NCBI RefSeq assembly: GCF_003667705.1
Contig: NZ_CP033019.1
Location: forward strand, 4,960,001 to 5,024,000
Source: Janthinobacterium agaricidamnosum
GTDB taxonomy: Bacteria > Pseudomonadota > Gammaproteobacteria > Burkholderiales > Burkholderiaceae_D
DNA: 64,000 nucleotides
Direction: 5' to 3'
The notes under the pieces were generated by a model. That model was not told the DNA's origin. It ran no database searches and saw only the letters and a list, made by a program, of their open reading frames with translations. This document shows, in pieces, positions 61,207-64,000 of this stretch. The translations under genes were made by a program, and so were the position numbers. Each line of letters opens with the position of its first letter. Within the stretch, counting starts at the first letter, position 1.

Positions 61207-64000
61207 TTACACCACGCCGTCGGCCAGCAAGCGTCCCACCTCGGCCAGCAATTCATCTTCCTGGAACGGCTTGCCGAAATACGCATTCACGCCCAGTTCA
61301 AATGCATGCGCGCGGTGCTTGTCGGCGCTGCGCGAGGTGATCATGATGACGGGGATGGCGCGCGTCTTGTCGTCGCTGCGCACATTGCGCGTCAAATCAA
61401 AACCGTCCATGCGCGGCATTTCCACGTCGACCAGCAGCAGCGCCGGCATGGCGGCCGGTTCCAGCGCATGCAGCTGCTCCAGCGCATCGAGGCCATCCTT
61501 GGCCAGCAGCACCTGGTAGCCTTCGCGCTCGAACAGGCGCTGCATCACGCGGCGCACCGTCAGTGAATCGTCGACCACCATCACGCGCACGGCTGGCACG
61601 GCCAGCACGCTGGAAGCGGCGTGCTGCTCGCGGCTGGCCAGCGCATATTGCGACAGCAGTTCCGGATGGTGCTCGAGGTGCTGCGCCAGCGCCACCGGGT
61701 TGAGGATCAGCACGATGTCGCCCGTGCCCAGCACCGTGGCGCCGGCGATGCCCGGCATGCGCGCCAGTTGCGGCCCCACGTGCTTGACCACGACCTCGCG
61801 GTTGCCCACCACGTCATCGACCTGCAAGGCCAGCCTGTCATTGCCATTCCGGAGCAACAGCACCGGCGCATGGCGCTGCGTGGCCTGCTCCGCCGGCGTC
61901 TCACCCAGCATGGCCGACAGGTGATGCAGCGCCAGCGACTGCCCGTGCGACTCGATGCGCCCGGCCGCCCGCACCTGCTCCAGCTGTTCGCCTTTCAGGT
62001 GCAGCACCTGCTCGACCAGCACCGACGGCAAGGCATACGTCTTGCCGTTCGCCGCCAGCAGCACCACCTGGGTGACGGCCAGGGTCAGCGGCAGGTGGAT
62101 GGTGAAGCGCATGCCCAGGCCCGCCTGCGTCTGCGTTTCCACGCGCCCGCCCAGGGCCAGCGCTTCGGAGCGCACGATGTCCATGCCAAAACCGCGTCCT
62201 GCCAGTTCCGTCAGGCTGTCGGCGGTGGAAAATCCGGGCGTGAAAATCAGCTCGGCCGCCTGCGCGTCGCTCAAAGGCGCGTCCGTCGGCACCAGGCCGG
62301 CGCCGTGCGCCTTGGCGCGGATGCGTTCCAGGTCCAGCCCCGCGCCATCGTCGGAAAAAGCGATCGCCACTTCATTGCCCTGCTGGCTGACCTGCACCAG
62401 CAGCTCGCCCGTCTCGCTCTTGCCGGCGGCCAGGCGCGCATCGCGCGGCTCGACGCCGTGCACGATGGCGTTGCGCAGCAGGTGTTCGAAGGGCGCGGCC
62501 ATGCGTTCGAGCACGCTGCGGTCGATTTCCACGCCGCCGCCGCGGATGTCGAGGTTGACGCGCTTGTCGACTTCCTTGGCGCTTTGCCGCGCCACGCGGA
62601 ACAGGCGTTCAGCGATGCTGGCAAACGGCACCATGCGGATCTGCATCAGGTCGCGCTGCAGCTCGCGCGTCAGCCGCGCCTGCAGCACCAGGTCGTCCGT
62701 CACCGCATCGACGCTGTGGCTGAGGTTTTCATGAAACGAGGCCACGTCGTTGACGCTTTCGGCCATCATGCGCGTGAGTTCCTGCAGACGCGTAAAGCGG
62801 TCGAATTCGAGCGGGTCGAATTCGCGCTCGCTGCCGACGGCCATGCGCGAAGCGATCTGCGATTCGGCCTGCATTTCCACTTCGCGCAACTGGCGCCGCA
62901 GGCGCGCCAGGTTATCGGAAAACTCGGACAGCGAAGCGCCCAGCACGCCCACTTCATTTTCCATTTTAGAACGCGTGATCGACACTTCGCCGGCCTGGTT
63001 CACCAGGCGGTCGAGGATATCGGCGCGCACGCGCACCAGCGCCGCCTTCGGTTCGGCCACCGGGTTGTCTTCCATACCCGGCAAGGGCAGCAACGGTTGC
63101 TGCAGCTGCTCGAACAGGTGCAGCGCATGGTCGTAATGGGCCAGCAATTCCTCGAAAGCTTGCGGCGTGGCGGTGCCCGCGTGCAGCATGTTTTCGATAT
63201 GCGTCTCGATTTCATGCGCATGCTGGCCCAGGCGCATGGCGCCGGCCATGCGCGCGCTGCCCTTGACCGTGTGCAGGGTGCGCAGCAGCATCTGCGCCTG
63301 GCCGCTGTCGTGCGGCTGCTGCTGCCAGCTGCGCAGCGCCTCGCCGATCTGCGGCAGCAGGTCGGCGCCCTCTTCCAGGAAGACGGACAATAAATCGAGG
63401 TCGAGTTCATCGCTGATGCCGGCGCTCGCCGCCAGCAGCGCGGCCGCATCGGCCGGCATGATGGCCGGTGCCGGCGCTTCCGGCGCCGCATGCTCCAATG
63501 GCGGTGCGTGTTCGAAACCGGCATCGAACAGGTCGTCGCTGGCGCCGCTCTCCTGCGCCGGCGCCGGTGCCGGCACTTCGGCCAGCGGCTCGGCAGGCTG
63601 CGCCGGCGTACCGACGATGCTGGCGTAAGCCTCCGCAAACAGGGCGTCGAGGCGGTCTTCCTTGCTTTCGCCAGGCGGCGCCGTCAAGGCGCGCCACAGA
63701 GTGTTGAGCGCTTCGATCATGTCCGGCTGCGTTGGCGCCAGGTCGCCCAGCGCGAACGCCTGCAGCATTTGTCCGATGCGCCGCGTGGCCTGCTCCAGCA
63801 CGTCGTGCTGTTCGGCGCGCAGGCCGGCCAGCGGCGGCACCACCGTTTCAATCACCGTTTCCAGCGCGTGCGCCAGGTCGCGCAGGGACTGGAAGCCCAC
63901 CGTGCCGGACGTCCCGGCCAGCGTATGCACGGCTTGCAGCGCCTCGGCGCTGACGGCGCGCGGTTCATGGCGCCACTCGCCGAAATCGCGCGTGAGCACG
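61207..64000 (-). CDS. CheA-type hybrid kinase (PilL/ChpA-like), N-terminus outside window
   Basis: At least 930 residues are present. Domains in order: an Hpt-like region with HTLAGTSG near the left edge, an Ala/Pro-rich linker, an Hpt domain with the phospho-acceptor HTVKGSARMAG, a dimerisation/ATPase region with RNAIVHGVEPRD and GFGMDIV, a CheW-like domain, and a C-terminal receiver with VDDSLTVRRVM and LLLVDVEMPRMDG. This is the architecture of the kinases controlling type-IV-pilus twitching. The gene continues beyond base 64000, where more Hpt domains are expected. Confidence 0.92.
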   Translation of the reverse strand, partial: VLTRDFGEWRHEPRAVSAEALQAVHTLAGTSGTVGFQSLRDLAHALETVIETVVPPLAGLRAEQHDVLEQATRRIGQMLQAFALGDLAPTQPDMIEALNTLWRALTAPPGESKEDRLDALFAEAYASIVGTPAQPAEPLAEVPAPAPAQESGASDDLFDAGFEHAPPLEHAAPEAPAPAIMPADAAALLAASAGISDELDLDLLSVFLEEGADLLPQIGEALRSWQQQPHDSGQAQMLLRTLHTVKGSARMAGAMRLGQHAHEIETHIENMLHAGTATPQAFEELLAHYDHALHLFEQLQQPLLPLPGMEDNPVAEPKAALVRVRADILDRLVNQAGEVSITRSKMENEVGVLGASLSEFSDNLARLRRQLREVEMQAESQIASRMAVGSEREFDPLEFDRFTRLQELTRMMAESVNDVASFHENLSHSVDAVTDDLVLQARLTRELQRDLMQIRMVPFASIAERLFRVARQSAKEVDKRVNLDIRGGGVEIDRSVLERMAAPFEHLLRNAIVHGVEPRDARLAAGKSETGELLVQVSQQGNEVAIAFSDDGAGLDLERIRAKAHGAGLVPTDAPLSDAQAAELIFTPGFSTADSLTELAGRGFGMDIVRSEALALGGRVETQTQAGLGMRFTIHLPLTLAVTQVVLLAANGKTYALPSVLVEQVLHLKGEQLEQVRAAGRIESHGQSLALHHLSAMLGETPAEQATQRHAPVLLLRNGNDRLALQVDDVVGNREVVVKHVGPQLARMPGIAGATVLGTGDIVLILNPVALAQHLEHHPELLSQYALASREQHAASSVLAVPAVRVMVVDDSLTVRRVMQRLFEREGYQVLLAKDGLDALEQLHALEPAAMPALLLVDVEMPRMDGFDLTRNVRSDDKTRAIPVIMITSRSADKHRAHAFELGVNAYFGKPFQEDELLAEVGRLLADGVV

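Noticed and set aside
1..64000. CRISPR arrays, tRNA/rRNA genes, prophage or insertion-sequence transposases
   Set aside because: No regularly spaced repeat-spacer pattern, no cloverleaf-like or rRNA sequence, and no transposase, integrase or phage structural protein was recognised by reading both strands.

Overview
The window is high-GC, gene-dense DNA from a Gram-negative betaproteobacterium, most likely Oxalobacteraceae (Janthinobacterium/Massilia/Duganella type). Grounds for this are a Burkholderiales-type porin ending in Phe, the yqgE-ruvX-pyrR-pyrB-pyrC' and miaB-ybeZ-ybeY-ybeX-lnt arrangements, lipopolysaccharide genes (waaA, waaC, gmhB), a PEP-CTERM-like small protein and several families of short palindromic repeats. 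The family assignment is inference from gene content. No rRNA, tRNA, transposase, phage gene or CRISPR array was seen.

Left part (1-15300): what looks like one inositol/inositol-phosphate module. A complete minus-strand operon iolG-iolC-iolD-iolE-iolB-iolA (8566 to 568) turns myo-inositol into central metabolites. Upstream on the same strand are a porin, a cytoplasmic inositol-monophosphatase-family enzyme, an AfuABC/FbpABC-like ABC transporter (ATPase, fused double permease, binding protein), and at the left edge the C-terminus of a MINPP-type (phytase-like) histidine phosphatase. An identical 14-bp perfect palindrome precedes both iolG and the binding-protein gene, which suggests joint regulation. 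No inositol regulator and no conventional inositol permease is visible. My reading is a phytate or inositol-phosphate scavenging pathway in which a phosphorylated inositol is imported and dephosphorylated inside the cell.

Middle-left (15400-31000): two MHS-family transporters, a thioredoxin-like protein, an FAH-family hydrolase, the beta-ketoadipate branch pcaI-pcaJ-pcaF with divergent pcaR and a clear operator between them, a ChaN-like lipoprotein, a persulfide-sensor-like ArsR regulator with two YeeE/YedE half transporters, small proteins (including a 59-residue one), a sensor histidine kinase, and an HDOD signalling pair.

Middle (31600-47500): housekeeping genes miaB-ybeZ-ybeY-(DUF4259)-ybeX-lnt, glyQ-glyS-gmhB-plsC-ygjP-like on the plus strand, then waaA, waaC, a phosphomannomutase/phosphoglucomutase gene and an H-NS-family gene on the minus strand.

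Right (47900-64000): apaH, an AraC regulator, an operon coupling an AhpD-like protein and an acyl-CoA-dehydrogenase-like flavoprotein to an SsuABC/NrtABC-type transporter, a second PlsC-like acyltransferase, the pyrimidine cluster with a dihydroorotase homologue that has lost its metal-binding histidines, ruvX, yqgE, photolyase, and the C-terminal 930 residues of a CheA-type hybrid kinase running off the edge.

Two repeat families recur between genes: 30-45-bp palindromes built on GTCGGATTA...TAATCCGAC (nine copies at five sites), and a 98-bp multi-stem element present twice with identical length and compensatory base changes, each time directly after the stop codon of a minus-strand gene.
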